Source of the DNA: Bacteroidia bacterium
Lineage (GTDB): Bacteria > Bacteroidota > Bacteroidia > NS11-12g > UBA9320
Assembly: GCA_028247315.1 (NCBI GenBank)
Contig: JAOKFZ010000018.1
Location: 1 to 38,499 of the forward strand
Length of the DNA: 38,499 bases
Direction: 5' to 3'
A program made the translations under genes and the position numbers. This document shows positions 1 through 8,335 of this stretch, piece by piece; position 1 is the first letter of the stretch, and each line of letters starts with the position of its first letter. The notes below the pieces were generated by a model. That model searched no databases. It saw nothing but the letters and a program-made list of their open reading frames with translations, and was not told the DNA's origin.

Positions 1-72
1 CCTGATTATTCCCCTTCCAAGCCCTTTGTCAGTAATTCATCAAAAAAGCAATCTTAATGAAGCAGCTAATTA

Positions 73-1077
73 CTACTCAAGTTCTTGCTGCCACGCCCAG
101 GCGTGCTTCATCATATCCGCTATACCATACTGTGCAGACCATCCCAGCAGATCATTTACTTTGGTAGTGTCTGCATAGATTTGCTCTATATCTCCACCTC
201 TTCGTGGCCCAATGCGATAGTTAAGCTTTAAACCGTTCACCTTTTCAAAGGTGTTTATCACTTCCAAAACTGAATTGCCTTTACCTGTACCTACGTTGAA
301 TACATCTACCTTGAGGTGCATTTCATCGCAATACGACAACGCTTTAACATGTGCTTTCGCAAGATCTACAACATGAATATAGTCCCGAACACACGTACCA
401 TCTTCTGTACTGTAATCATCCCCAAATACAGTAAGCTCGTTGCGTATGCCTGCGGCTGTTTGTGTTACAAACGGAATTAGATTGTTCGGTATCCCAAGCG
501 GTAATTCTCCAATTTTGGCACTAGGGTGTGCTCCTACTGGATTAAAGTACCTCAGCAATATTGACTTAAACGCTTTGTGCTTTGCAAAGTCATTAATGAT
601 GTCTTCTCCCAGTATTTTAGTAGTACCGTATGGACTTTCAGCTTGCTGTATCACTGTGTTCTCTGTTACAGGCAAATCAGCAGCGGCTCCGTACACTGTG
701 CAACTGGATGAAAATACCAGATTGGATACTTTGAATTTTTCCATGGTGCTTAGTACAGATATAAGCCCCGAGATATTGTTCTGATAATATAGAATGGGAT
801 TCTCTACAGACTCTCCTACTGCTTTGTGAGCCGCAAAGTGAATGACACCCTCAAAAGCATGTTTGATAAAAAGGCTCTTCAGCATTTCGGAGTCATTTAC
901 GTCTCCTATGCATAGTTCAAAGGACTGTCCCGATATTTCTTCTATTCGATTTTTAACTGATTGCTTTGAGTTATTGAGGTTATCAATCACCACTACATCG
1001 TAGTCTGCTGCCTGCAGCTCTACTACCGTGTGACTACCTATATAGCCCAATCCTCCTGTTACTAATATCTTTTTCAT
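73..1077 (-). CDS. galE: UDP-glucose 4-epimerase
   Basis: Interconverts UDP-glucose and UDP-galactose in the cytoplasm (Leloir pathway, sugar-nucleotide supply for surface glycans). The 334-residue product has the usual length of bacterial GalE. An NAD-binding Rossmann motif GGLGYIG lies at residues 8-14. The catalytic triad of the extended short-chain dehydrogenase family is visible: Ser125 in the SSSCTVYG motif, Tyr150 in SPYGTTK and Lys154. The RYFNPVGAHPS segment after residue 175 and the GTGKGNSV and RRGGDIEQIYAD segments near the C terminus are also characteristic of GalE rather than of other epimerases. The gene stands alone on the minus strand and nothing recognisable lies in bases 1-72 downstream of it. 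The identification is secure; exact substrate range (UDP-hexose or UDP-HexNAc) cannot be read from the sequence. Confidence 0.95.
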   Translation of the reverse strand: MKKILVTGGLGYIGSHTVVELQAADYDVVVIDNLNNSKQSVKNRIEEISGQSFELCIGDVNDSEMLKSLFIKHAFEGVIHFAAHKAVGESVENPILYYQNNISGLISVLSTMEKFKVSNLVFSSSCTVYGAAADLPVTENTVIQQAESPYGTTKILGEDIINDFAKHKAFKSILLRYFNPVGAHPSAKIGELPLGIPNNLIPFVTQTAAGIRNELTVFGDDYSTEDGTCVRDYIHVVDLAKAHVKALSYCDEMHLKVDVFNVGTGKGNSVLEVINTFEKVNGLKLNYRIGPRRGGDIEQIYADTTKVNDLLGWSAQYGIADMMKHAWAWQQELE

Positions 1078-1202
1078 TTATCCGTCGCAAAAGTACGCAC
1101 AACGATAGGTTTGATAGGTAATAAGGTTAGAAAATTAGATTATCCAACGCTGCACTCCATATGATCCAGCATGGCAATCCTTCAACTAAAAGACGGAACA
1201 GA

Positions 1203-1631
1203 CTATTTACGTAGCACCATTTTATAATGCCTTATTCCGGCTTCTTCAAACATATCTCCTTGCTTCTCAAAACCATACTTGGTGTAAAAATCTACCACTT
1301 GAATCTGTGCATGTAGGTAAATATATGCTTCGTTTTGCACCAGCGATAAGCAGTGCAATAGGAGATTTTCTCCAATGTCCATACTGCGGTATTCTCTTAG
1401 CACAGCAAATCGCTCTAGCTTTGTTCCTTTTTCAGTATTTCTATACCTACAAGTGCCTACTACTGCCTCTGCCACAAGAGCGGCTAGGTGAATACTAGAA
1501 GTATCAAACTGATCATATTCCTCATCCTGATTCACTTCTTGTTCTTTAACAAAAACTTCTCTTCTTACCTCAAAAATAGCCTTGCGAAGTGCAATGGTAT
1601 TTGCTAGTTTTACGCTTATGCTTTTACCCAT
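1203..1631 (-). CDS. GNAT family N-acetyltransferase (ElaA/YjcF-like)
   Basis: A 142-residue GNAT-fold acetyltransferase, which would transfer an acetyl group from acetyl-CoA to an unknown amine. The N-terminal VFVKEQEV segment (about residues 26-33) is typical of the ElaA/YjcF branch. Residues 73-91 (LERFAVLREYRSMDIGENL) match the core acetyl-CoA-binding motif A, although the usual Q/R-x-x-G-x-G/A signature is weakened. The C-terminal FYTKYGFEKQGDMFEEAGI stretch (about 115-133) is the conserved end of this branch. The gene is on the minus strand upstream of galE, separated by about 125 bp, so it may or may not share a transcript. Family assignment is firm; the substrate is unknown. Confidence 0.85.
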   Translation of the reverse strand: MGKSISVKLANTIALRKAIFEVRREVFVKEQEVNQDEEYDQFDTSSIHLAALVAEAVVGTCRYRNTEKGTKLERFAVLREYRSMDIGENLLLHCLSLVQNEAYIYLHAQIQVVDFYTKYGFEKQGDMFEEAGIRHYKMVLRK

Positions 1632-1663
1632 TAGAAATACAAAGATAGGTATTAAAAAAAATG

Positions 1664-1671
1664 TACTTTTG
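1664..1671 (+). promoter_or_regulatory. Bacteroidota -7 promoter element for accD
   Basis: TACTTTTG matches the TAnnTTTG -7 consensus of the Bacteroidota primary sigma factor. It lies in the divergent gap between the GNAT gene and accD and would give accD a leader of about 85-90 nt. No convincing TTG-type -33 element is visible at the expected distance, so the call rests on the -7 match and its position. Confidence 0.45.
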
Positions 1672-1759
1672 CCATTAACCTAAAACAAAAAAACAAGAAA
1701 TAAGGGTGTAGGAATTTTCTTTGCATCATTTTTTTTTAAGCACATAACATAAAAGTATC

Positions 1760-2632
1760 ATGAGTTGGTTTAAGCGAGTAAAAGAAGGTATACTTACCAA
1801 AACACAAGATAAGAAACCCACCCCAGATGGACTGTGGTACAAGTGCAAGGAATGTAAAGAGCCTACAAGCACCAAAGAGTTTGAGCTGAATATGTGGGTC
1901 TGTCCTAAGTGCAGTTATCACGGTAGAATTGGATCTCGCGAGTATTTTGAAATCCTTTTTGATGAGGGCAAATTCAAAGAATTGGATGAGCATCTTAGTT
2001 CGGGTGATCCGCTAAAATTTGAAGATACAAAACCCTACCCGCTGCGTGTAGAAGCCTCTAAAAAGAAAAGCGGTTTGACCGATGCTGTACGTACAGCTAC
2101 AGGTAAAATAAATGGTCTAAAAGTAAGCATGGCAGTTATGGATTTTGCATTCATAGGAGGAAGTATGGGGAGCGTAGTAGGCGAAAAAATAGCTAGAGCT
2201 ATTGATGCCGCATTAGAAAACAAAACACCAATGATTATCATCTCTAAAAGTGGAGGTGCTCGTATGATGGAAGCTGCATTTTCCCTCATGCAAATGGCAA
2301 AAACAAGTGCTAAATTAGCCTTGTTAGCTGAAGCAAAGTTACCGTACATATCTGTTCTAACAGATCCGACTACAGGCGGCATCACAGCTTCCTTTGCTAT
2401 GTTAGGCGATATTAATATAGCAGAACCAAAGGCACTTATTGGTTTTGCCGGACCTAGGGTAATCAAAGAGACCATTGGCAAAGACTTACCAGAGGGTTTT
2501 CAACGTTCGGAGTTTTTAAAGGAAAAAGGCTTTGTCGATTTCATAGTAGACAGAAAAGATTTAAAACAAAAAATATCGGACGTACTCCTTGTATTTGGCG
2601 TTCATAAAAGAGCAGCAAAAACAGCATCTTAA
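1760..2632 (+). CDS. accD: acetyl-CoA carboxylase carboxyltransferase subunit beta
   Basis: Beta subunit of the cytoplasmic acetyl-CoA carboxylase carboxyltransferase; with AccA it moves the carboxyl group from biotin to acetyl-CoA to form malonyl-CoA, the first step of fatty acid synthesis. At 290 residues it has the usual length. A four-cysteine zinc ribbon is seen at Cys29, Cys32, Cys48 and Cys51 (YKCKEC and WVCPKC). The crotonase-fold body follows, with [21 protein letters not shown] and [18 protein letters not shown] segments that are highly conserved in AccD, and a [13 protein letters not shown] motif near the end. It is the first gene of a plus-strand run; gcvH starts about 30 bp after it. 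accA is not in the window. Confidence 0.95.
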   Translation: MSWFKRVKEGILTKTQDKKPTPDGLWYKCKECKEPTSTKEFELNMWVCPKCSYHGRIGSREYFEILFDEGKFKELDEHLSSGDPLKFEDTKPYPLRVEASKKKSGLTDAVRTATGKINGLKVSMAVMDFAFIGGSMGSVVGEKIARAIDAALENKTPMIIISKSGGARMMEAAFSLMQMAKTSAKLALLAEAKLPYISVLTDPTTGGITASFAMLGDINIAEPKALIGFAGPRVIKETIGKDLPEGFQRSEFLKEKGFVDFIVDRKDLKQKISDVLLVFGVHKRAAKTAS

Positions 2633-2663
2633 TTTATAACCACAATTAACAACTTAGAATAGA

Positions 2664-3044
2664 ATGAACTTTCCAGAAAATTTAAAATACACCAAAGACC
2701 ACGAGTGGGTATCCTTAGATGGAGATATAGCAACCGTAGGTGTTACTGATTTTGCACAAGGAGAACTTGGCGATATCGTATTTGTAGAGATAGAAACTGA
2801 AGGCGAATCTTTGGATAAAGATGAAGTATTTGGGACTATAGAAGCGGTTAAAACTGTTTCTGACCTTTTCATGCCCCTAAGTGGCGAGATAACAGAGGTG
2901 AATGAAGGACTTGAAGATGCTCCGGAAAGTGTGAATGATTCTCCATATGACAACGGTTGGATGGTGAAAATAAAACTATCAAATGTAGCGGAGGTGGATG
3001 ACCTTATGGACGCTGCTGCTTACAAAGAACTTACAGGCCATTAA
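2664..3044 (+). CDS. gcvH: glycine cleavage system H protein
   Basis: Lipoyl carrier protein that shuttles the aminomethyl intermediate between the P, T and L proteins of the glycine cleavage complex in the cytoplasm. The 126-residue length is normal. The lipoyl attachment site is Lys63 in the [15 protein letters not shown] motif, and the N-terminal KYTKDHEWV segment and the [13 protein letters not shown] segment are hallmark H-protein sequences. No gcvP or gcvT is in the window, which is usual for Bacteroidota, where gcvH commonly sits apart from them. It follows accD by 31 bp and precedes the vanZ-like gene by 17 bp, so co-transcription is likely. Some lipoyl carrier proteins also serve as a lipoate relay; that cannot be decided here. 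Confidence 0.95.
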   Translation: MNFPENLKYTKDHEWVSLDGDIATVGVTDFAQGELGDIVFVEIETEGESLDKDEVFGTIEAVKTVSDLFMPLSGEITEVNEGLEDAPESVNDSPYDNGWMVKIKLSNVAEVDDLMDAAAYKELTGH

Positions 3045-3061
3045 AACCTTTACAGTATTAG

Positions 3062-3466
3062 GTGCACATCACCAAAGCACACATACCTGCTATTGGGTGG
3101 ACGCTGTTTATAGCTTCATCTTGTTTGCTACCTGCTGCTGCATTCAAGAATATTGAATTCACTCTCTTTGGGTTGGATAAACTGGCACACCTCGTACTCT
3201 ACCTTGCCTTTGTCATTTTATGGGCTCTTAGTATACCCGGAGAATTCACCAAAGGACTAAAAACGAAACTAGCAGCTACAAGCATAGGTTATGGTGTACT
3301 TATAGAAATACTACAAAGTGCAATGTCACTAGGTAGATCGTACGATATGGATGATATCATAGCCAATACAGCAGGGTGTATGCTCGGGTTATTTTGCATT
3401 TCGTTTATTAAGCGAAAAATGCCATTGTTAAAAAATCGTTTACCTTTTCTACGGCATCTGTATTAA
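3062..3466 (+). CDS. VanZ family membrane protein
   Basis: Small (134-residue) polytopic membrane protein of the VanZ family. GTG at 3062 is the best start: it is 17 bp after gcvH and the first hydrophobic segment begins soon after. About four hydrophobic segments can be seen (roughly residues 9-27, 40-57, 72-90 and 101-115). Family marks are the DKLAHLVLYLAF segment (39-50), the acidic ILQSAM turn after helix three, and the RSYDMDDIIANTAG motif (about 93-106). VanZ proteins are named for a minor teicoplanin-resistance factor, but most have no known role, and no resistance function is implied. Its position between gcvH and tonB suggests an envelope-related job. Confidence 0.85.
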   Translation: MHITKAHIPAIGWTLFIASSCLLPAAAFKNIEFTLFGLDKLAHLVLYLAFVILWALSIPGEFTKGLKTKLAATSIGYGVLIEILQSAMSLGRSYDMDDIIANTAGCMLGLFCISFIKRKMPLLKNRLPFLRHLY

Positions 3467-3483
3467 AGGATAAATATTTAGTT

Positions 3484-3491
3484 TAAATTTG
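3484..3491 (+). promoter_or_regulatory. candidate -7 promoter element for tonB
   Basis: TAAATTTG fits the Bacteroidota TAnnTTTG -7 element and lies 15 bp upstream of the tonB-like ATG at 3506, in the 39-bp gap after the vanZ-like gene. It could give tonB its own short-leader transcript in addition to readthrough. No clear -33 TTG element is seen. Confidence 0.4.
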
Positions 3492-3505
3492 ACTTAAGAT
3501 TAAAC

Positions 3506-4183
3506 ATGGAAGTAAAAAAGTATGCTAAGCCAGAAGTAAAGAACAAGCGTCTTGACTTCTTCTTACTTGGTCTCTCAATTGCTCTTGGTGTTACTCTTTT
3601 CGGTTTCACGTATACGATATACGATGCAAAAGTAGAAGAGCTCGAAAACATCATTATAGAAGAGGACCTTGTTGTAATGGAAAACACCGTACAAGAGAAA
3701 AAGCCACCACCGCCACCACCTCCACCAGAGATAGAAGTGGTAGAAGATGATGAAGAAATAGAAGAAGATCAGCCTGAGATAGAAGAAAATGAAATCGATC
3801 AAGATACGGAAATAGAGGAGTACGAGCAAGAGGAGGAAGAACCAGAAGAGACCAATGAGGTCTTCGAAATTTTCGACGTATCTGAAAAAGCTAGTTTTCG
3901 TGGAGGCGACGAAGGTCTTCAACGTTTCATTGCCGAGAACATCACTTATCCTCCAATGGCACTAGAGAACGACATGCAAGGTACGGTGAACGTAATGTTC
4001 GTAGTAGACAAAAATGGTAGAGTTAAAGATGTCGCTATTCTTGGCAGCAAAAAAGGTTTTGGACTTGAGAAAGAAGCAATACGTGTTATAAAACTAACGT
4101 CGGGACAGTGGTCTCCTGCTAAGCAACGAGACAAAGCGGTGAATATGCGATTTAGAATCCCGGTTAAATTCCAAATATTCTAA
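3506..4183 (+). CDS. TonB family energy-transducing protein
   Basis: Inner-membrane-anchored periplasmic protein that would pass the proton-motive force from ExbB/ExbD-type motors to outer-membrane TonB-dependent receptors. The 225 residues show, in order: a short basic cytoplasmic tail; a single membrane segment (about 18-38); an eight-proline run (67-74); a strongly acidic linker (75-118, mostly Glu and Asp); and a C-terminal TonB domain (about 125-225) with the YPPMALENDMQGTVNV and FVVDKNGRVKDV segments usual in Bacteroidota TonB proteins. The acidic rather than Lys/Pro-rich linker is typical of this phylum. It ends the accD-gcvH-vanZ run and is followed by a strong terminator. ExbB and ExbD are not in the window, so which motor and receptors it serves is unknown. 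Confidence 0.9.
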   Translation: MEVKKYAKPEVKNKRLDFFLLGLSIALGVTLFGFTYTIYDAKVEELENIIIEEDLVVMENTVQEKKPPPPPPPPEIEVVEDDEEIEEDQPEIEENEIDQDTEIEEYEQEEEEPEETNEVFEIFDVSEKASFRGGDEGLQRFIAENITYPPMALENDMQGTVNVMFVVDKNGRVKDVAILGSKKGFGLEKEAIRVIKLTSGQWSPAKQRDKAVNMRFRIPVKFQIF

Positions 4184-4197
4184 CTAAAATAATAGCT

Positions 4198-4233
4198 AAA
4201 AAGGGTTCTGAAAATTCAGAACCCTTTTTTTTT
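4198..4233. terminator. bidirectional rho-independent terminator
   Basis: A perfect 9-10 bp stem (4203-4212 with 4215-4224) is followed by nine T on the plus strand and preceded by five A. It can stop both the tonB-like transcript and the convergent rmuC transcript, whose stop codon is about 20 bp away. Confidence 0.85.
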
Positions 4234-4251
4234 GTGCCCTACTCTAGTGCC

Positions 4252-5517
4252 TTACTCATCCAGTAATGCTGGAGGCAATTGCTTTTGCGTCTTTGCTCCC
4301 AGTTTCTTTAACTTTTCTGTTCTGCGTACTAGATTTCCAGAGCCAGTGGTAAGTTGGCTCAACGCCTTATCATATTCTAGCTGTGCCGCATCTATCCGTT
4401 TGCCTACCGTTTGCAGTGTGTCTACAAATCCTACAAACTTGTCATACAGTGCCCCTCCCTGTCGGGCTATTTCGAGAGCATTCTTGTTTTGCAGGTCTTG
4501 TTTCCAGATGAAGGAAACCGTCTTTAGTGTGGCAAGCAGTGTATGGTTAGAAACTAGCACAATATTCTTATTCAAAGCGTACTCAAAAAGTTCTGTATCC
4601 TCTGTCATGGCTAATCCGAGAGCAGCATCCATAGGCAAGTACATCAACACGTAGTCAGGAGAATTCACCCCGAGCAGTTCGGAGTAGTTGGTATTGCTCA
4701 GACTAATAACATGGTCTTTTACTGCCTTCAAATGTTTCGCCCTATATAGTTTACTATCTTCATCGTTATCTGCATTAAAATAGCGTTCAAACGCTATGAG
4801 ACTCACCTTACTATCCACTATGATATTCTTCTCATCTGGGAGATAGACAATATAATCTGGTCTAAAATTATCACTGCTCTCGTTCTTTAGATTTACCTGC
4901 TTACGGTAGTGTATTCCCTTTTCCAGTCCGGCAGATTGTAAGATACGCTCAAGTCTGTGCTCCCCCCAATCTCCTTGTATTTTTTTGTCTCCTTTCAGAG
5001 CATTTGTCAAGTTTTTAGCCTCTTCGCCAATGTTCATATTGAGTTCTTTCAAACTTCTGAGCTGCTCCTTAAGCGACTCACTATCCTTGGCTGTGGCAAT
5101 GTGTGTGTCCTCTACTCGCTTCTCAAAACTAGCGATTCGTTCTTTGAAAGGTATGAGCATATTTTTAAGCTTCTCCTCATGACTGGCCTGCAGCTGCTCG
5201 CTACTTTGTTGTACTACCTTATGTGCTATATTCTCAAATGTACGCGTCAATTGTTCATTCAGCTTAAATAGCTCGCGTTTCTGCTCTTCTAGCTTAATGT
5301 GTGTATGGTGCAGGTCTGCCTTAGTCGCTTGATAGTCGTTACTCAGATGCTCTCGTTTCTGTTGCTCCATTTTTATCTGCTCCTCTTTGCTTGCCAATTG
5401 CTCAACCCAAACTACTTCTCTTTTTGCATAATTGGGCAATATCAAAAGATAAAAAGTCGCAACAGTTAATACTATACCGAATAAAAATACGAGAAGGAAT
5501 ACTATGGTTTCTGACAT
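4252..5517 (-). CDS. rmuC: DNA recombination protein RmuC family
   Basis: RmuC-family protein, thought to be a nuclease that limits inversions and rearrangements at short repeats; its biochemistry is poorly known. The 421-residue product begins with one membrane segment (about 3-27), continues with a long charged coiled coil (about 40-175), and then has the conserved RmuC core from about residue 177. In the core, IQGDWGEHRLERIL, a Tyr-x-Lys-Gln strand, RPDYIVYLP with Asp221, and IIVDSKVSL with Asp235 and Lys237 form the PD-(D/E)xK-like nuclease motif. It converges on tonB with a shared terminator. The call is firm for family; the cellular role is taken from family knowledge. Confidence 0.9.
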   Translation of the reverse strand: MSETIVFLLVFLFGIVLTVATFYLLILPNYAKREVVWVEQLASKEEQIKMEQQKREHLSNDYQATKADLHHTHIKLEEQKRELFKLNEQLTRTFENIAHKVVQQSSEQLQASHEEKLKNMLIPFKERIASFEKRVEDTHIATAKDSESLKEQLRSLKELNMNIGEEAKNLTNALKGDKKIQGDWGEHRLERILQSAGLEKGIHYRKQVNLKNESSDNFRPDYIVYLPDEKNIIVDSKVSLIAFERYFNADNDEDSKLYRAKHLKAVKDHVISLSNTNYSELLGVNSPDYVLMYLPMDAALGLAMTEDTELFEYALNKNIVLVSNHTLLATLKTVSFIWKQDLQNKNALEIARQGGALYDKFVGFVDTLQTVGKRIDAAQLEYDKALSQLTTGSGNLVRRTEKLKKLGAKTQKQLPPALLDE

Positions 5518-5711
5518 ACACTTGTTTTTGGTTGATACTTTTATTGGCGTTGTTTAAATTTACCATTTTGGCCTGCAAATTTCCCTTTTTCGACTACAAA
5601 CCAGAAAGGTTAGACAACTTCATTATCAACGTTAATAATTCAATATACAGTATACAAATCGAAGTTGTATAAAAAATATACACTCCTTACCTATCGTACA
5701 GCTTTACTCGC

Positions 5712-6320
5712 TTAGCGTATCTTTACGTCAAGCACTTTTTTTCCTTCTACATAGCCCTCCAGCACATCACCCCCTACCACCGGGCCTACACCTGCGGGAG
5801 TACCACTAAAAATGAGGTCTCCTATTTTTAGGGTAAAATACTGTGAGCAATGCTCAATGATACTGGGTATGTCATACAGCATCATGCGTGTATTCCCTTG
5901 CTGCACTACCGCTCCATTTTTATGCAATTCAAAATTCAAATTGCTCAAATCATATTCCGAAATAGGCAGGAACTCGCCCAAGACAGCACTTTGATCAAAG
6001 CCTTTGGCTTTTTCCCATGGCAAGCCCTTGCTCTTTAACTCTGCCTGTATATCCCGAGCGGTGAAGTCTATACCAATGGTGAAATCCTTGTAATACTTGG
6101 GAGCAAATTTTTGCTCAATATTTTTTCCAAGTTTATGAATACGTACGACTATCTCTGCTTCGTAGTGCACATCGTTGGTCCAATCTGGAATGTAAAACGC
6201 ATCTCGCTGCCGAAACACAGCCGAATCTGGTTTCATAAAAATAACGGGCTCTGTAGGCACTTCATTGCCAAGTTCTTTGGCATGGTTTACATAATTTCTT
6301 CCTATACAGATGATTTTCAT
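5712..6320 (-). CDS. fumarylacetoacetate hydrolase (FAH) family protein
   Basis: FAH-fold metalloenzyme of 202 residues, the length of the compact single-domain members (FAHD1/YcgM type). The divalent-metal site is visible: His52, Glu54 and Glu56 in VHYEAEI, plus Asp85 in IGIDFTARD. The N terminus with IGRNYVNHAKELGN and the late IFSGTPAGVGPV motif are diagnostic. Members act as oxaloacetate decarboxylases or tautomerases, acylpyruvases, or hydratase/isomerases of aromatic catabolism; no neighbouring aromatic-degradation genes support the last option, so a housekeeping oxaloacetate or acylpyruvate role is more likely. It is divergent from aat, with about 32 bp between the chosen starts. Confidence 0.88.
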   Translation of the reverse strand: MKIICIGRNYVNHAKELGNEVPTEPVIFMKPDSAVFRQRDAFYIPDWTNDVHYEAEIVVRIHKLGKNIEQKFAPKYYKDFTIGIDFTARDIQAELKSKGLPWEKAKGFDQSAVLGEFLPISEYDLSNLNFELHKNGAVVQQGNTRMMLYDIPSIIEHCSQYFTLKIGDLIFSGTPAGVGPVVGGDVLEGYVEGKKVLDVKIR

Positions 6321-6352
6321 TGAAATCCGTTTTCTTTTGCAAAGTTAACAGA

Positions 6353-6913
6353 ATGCTAGAATCAACCGAACTGCTATATGCCTATTCACAAGGCTACTTT
6401 CCGATGGCTGTACCAGAGGACAATAATGAGATATTTTGGTTCAAACCAGACATGAGAGGAATCATTCCTTTGGATACATTTCATGTCTCTAAAAACCTAC
6501 GCAGACTCTTTAATAAGCATCACTTTGATCTACGAATAAACGGCGATTTTGAAGGCACCATGCGTGCCTGTACCGAGCGAGAAGACACGTGGATAAGCGA
6601 GGACATTATTGAATCTTACTGTAAACTACACGATATGGGTTATGGTTTCAGTTTCGAAACATGGCGAGAAGACAAACTCGTGGGCGGCTTGTACGGAGTG
6701 GTTATCGGCAAAGCATTTTTTGGCGAAAGTATGTTTCACCGTGAAACAGATGCCAGTAAGATTGCTCTTATATTTCTTGTACAATTTCTGAAAGATAACG
6801 ACTTTCAGCTCTTGGACACCCAATACATTAACGATCATCTTGTACAGTTTGGTGCCAAAGAGGTTCCCAACGAACAATACGAAGAAATGCTGGCAAAGGC
6901 ATTGGAGAGTTAA
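6353..6913 (+). CDS. aat: leucyl/phenylalanyl-tRNA--protein transferase
   Basis: Transfers Leu or Phe from charged tRNA to N-terminal Lys or Arg residues of proteins, marking them for the bacterial N-degron (ClpS/ClpAP) pathway. The ATG at 6353 gives a 186-residue protein starting MLESTELLYAYSQGYFPMA, which matches the normal N terminus of the family; an in-frame TTG at 6320 would add 11 residues that do not fit and would abut the divergent FAH gene. Conserved segments include FWFKPDMRGIIPLD, the RINGDFEGTMRAC stretch, GGLYGVVIGKAFFGESMFH and the LLDTQYINDHLVQFGAKEV segment. ClpS and ClpA genes are not in the window. Confidence 0.92.
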   Translation: MLESTELLYAYSQGYFPMAVPEDNNEIFWFKPDMRGIIPLDTFHVSKNLRRLFNKHHFDLRINGDFEGTMRACTEREDTWISEDIIESYCKLHDMGYGFSFETWREDKLVGGLYGVVIGKAFFGESMFHRETDASKIALIFLVQFLKDNDFQLLDTQYINDHLVQFGAKEVPNEQYEEMLAKALES

Positions 6914-7887
6914 GACAACAATTCCTTTATAGTTGCTATCTTCTTCTCAGTCTCTTCCCACTCGCTCGCAGGGTTAGAATCTTTCGTTATTCCTGCACCG
7001 GCAAAAAGTTCTACCTTGTTTCCATAAAAACGCATGCACCGAAGATTGACAAAAAAGGTGGCACTTTTTTCTCTAAGTACTCCAGTTACTCCAGAATAGA
7101 AGCTTCTATTCATCGTCTCAAATTCTTGAATAAAAGCAAAACTTTTATCTCTAGGCAAACCGCAGACTGCACTGGTAGGCTGCAAGTTTTTGAGTAATTC
7201 TAGAGCTTGCTCTTGCGTACCCGTGGCGGTATAACTTGTCTTTAGGTGCTTAATAGTATTGAATTTAGCCTCATCTGTATCGGATTTTGTAAAACCGATC
7301 AATCCCACAGCAGTCAATTTTTCTTCAATAAAATCACAAACCATTGTCTGCTCTTCTTCCTCTTTCTCAGTAAAATTTTCGTCTAAGGACTTTGTGCCAG
7401 CCAAGGCTACGGTATATACAACGCCATCTTCGTAGTGTAAAAGCAACTCTGGAGAGGCACCCACCCATTGCTCTGGACCAATATTGACATAGTATCCGTA
7501 GCTATCCGGATATTTTTTTACGGCATTTTGAAACGCTGTTTGCGAGCTGTAGTCTCCTTCTAAAATCTCATTGCGAGCAAGGACTACTTTATCCAAACCA
7601 CCGTCTTCCATTGCGGCACACGCCATGTATACACTCGTCTCGTACTCTATCTGAGAAAGTGAATCATTAGGAGATAAGTCAAACTCCCTCACCGTATTTT
7701 CTACTGGTTTCTTGCCAAAGAAAAAAGCTTGTTTACTTCTATCAAACGGATAGAACACCAACCCCTGGCGTTTCATCCAATAGTCGTCTATATTTTCAAA
7801 TGCTTCCATACAGTCAGCATCGTACTTCTCAATTTTTTTCTCCCCGGGGAGATATATCAAAGCTCCTAAGTTTTCTATATCCATCAC
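6910..7887 (-). CDS. menF: isochorismate synthase (menaquinone pathway)
   Basis: Chorismate-binding enzyme that converts chorismate to isochorismate at the start of menaquinone synthesis. The 325-residue protein has the full catalytic half of the family but a short N-terminal part. Visible motifs: Lys100 in LDKVVLAR (the catalytic base position of isochorismate synthases), VGASPELLL (142-150), AGTKS (163-167), the Glu-rich EEEEQTMVCDFIE segment, LQPTSAVCGLPR (235-246) and FAGAGIT (295-301). It could in principle be a siderophore or salicylate-type isochorismate synthase, but the 4-base overlap with a PaaI-type hotdog thioesterase, the family of DHNA-CoA hydrolases, points to menaquinone. No other men genes are in the window. 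It is convergent with aat, overlapping the last bases. Confidence 0.88.
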   Translation of the reverse strand: MMDIENLGALIYLPGEKKIEKYDADCMEAFENIDDYWMKRQGLVFYPFDRSKQAFFFGKKPVENTVREFDLSPNDSLSQIEYETSVYMACAAMEDGGLDKVVLARNEILEGDYSSQTAFQNAVKKYPDSYGYYVNIGPEQWVGASPELLLHYEDGVVYTVALAGTKSLDENFTEKEEEEQTMVCDFIEEKLTAVGLIGFTKSDTDEAKFNTIKHLKTSYTATGTQEQALELLKNLQPTSAVCGLPRDKSFAFIQEFETMNRSFYSGVTGVLREKSATFFVNLRCMRFYGNKVELFAGAGITKDSNPASEWEETEKKIATIKELLS

Positions 7888-8306
7888 TTTCTATCTACTA
7901 CCGCTAGGGTCATTCGACATACATTTAGCAGAACCTCATCATCATTTCGTGTTTCTACCTCCCACACCTGCGTACTTCTACCCAAATGTATGGGCCGAGC
8001 GGTAGCATGTACGTATCCATCGCGTGCACTTTTCAGGTGATTGGTGTTAAGCGACAAACCCAAGCACGCTTTGCCTTCTCCGTTGACCACTAAATTGCCC
8101 GCAAGACTGGCTACATTCTCTGCTAATGCAGCTACTGCTCCACCGTGGAGCATGCCAAGTGGTTGATGCACATGACTATTGACAGGCATACTCATGGTTA
8201 CAAAATCTTCGCCAAAGGCAGTGACCTCCATGTCCAAATGTTCGGACATAGTATTCTTCCCAAGTTCATTTAATTGAGATATGTTTATAGCTTTGTAGGG
8301 TATCAA
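7884..8306 (-). CDS. PaaI-type hotdog thioesterase, probable DHNA-CoA hydrolase
   Basis: A 140-residue hotdog-fold acyl-CoA thioesterase. The LHGGAVAALAENVASLAG motif (HGG around residue 55 followed by a conserved Glu at the active site) is the PaaI/MenI signature. The predicted start is TTG at 8306: the peptide from there (SQLNELGKNTMSEHLDMEV) keeps the N-terminal helix normal for this family, which an internal ATG would lose. The stop overlaps the menF-like start by 4 bp, so the two are translationally coupled. Members of this subgroup hydrolyse 1,4-dihydroxy-2-naphthoyl-CoA in menaquinone synthesis; that function is inferred from the neighbour, and a general acyl-CoA thioesterase is the alternative. 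Confidence 0.8.
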   Translation of the reverse strand: MIPYKAINISQLNELGKNTMSEHLDMEVTAFGEDFVTMSMPVNSHVHQPLGMLHGGAVAALAENVASLAGNLVVNGEGKACLGLSLNTNHLKSARDGYVHATARPIHLGRSTQVWEVETRNDDEVLLNVCRMTLAVVDRK

Positions 8307-8335
8307 AATGAATATTGCTTTATTCTAAAATTAAC

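Noticed and set aside
440-784. 114-codon plus-strand ORF inside galE
   Set aside because: Antisense shadow of a well-supported gene; no family signature.
3575-3922. 115-codon minus-strand ORF rich in Trp, Phe and Leu opposite tonB
   Set aside because: It is the complement of the Pro/Glu-rich tonB linker, so its composition is an artefact.
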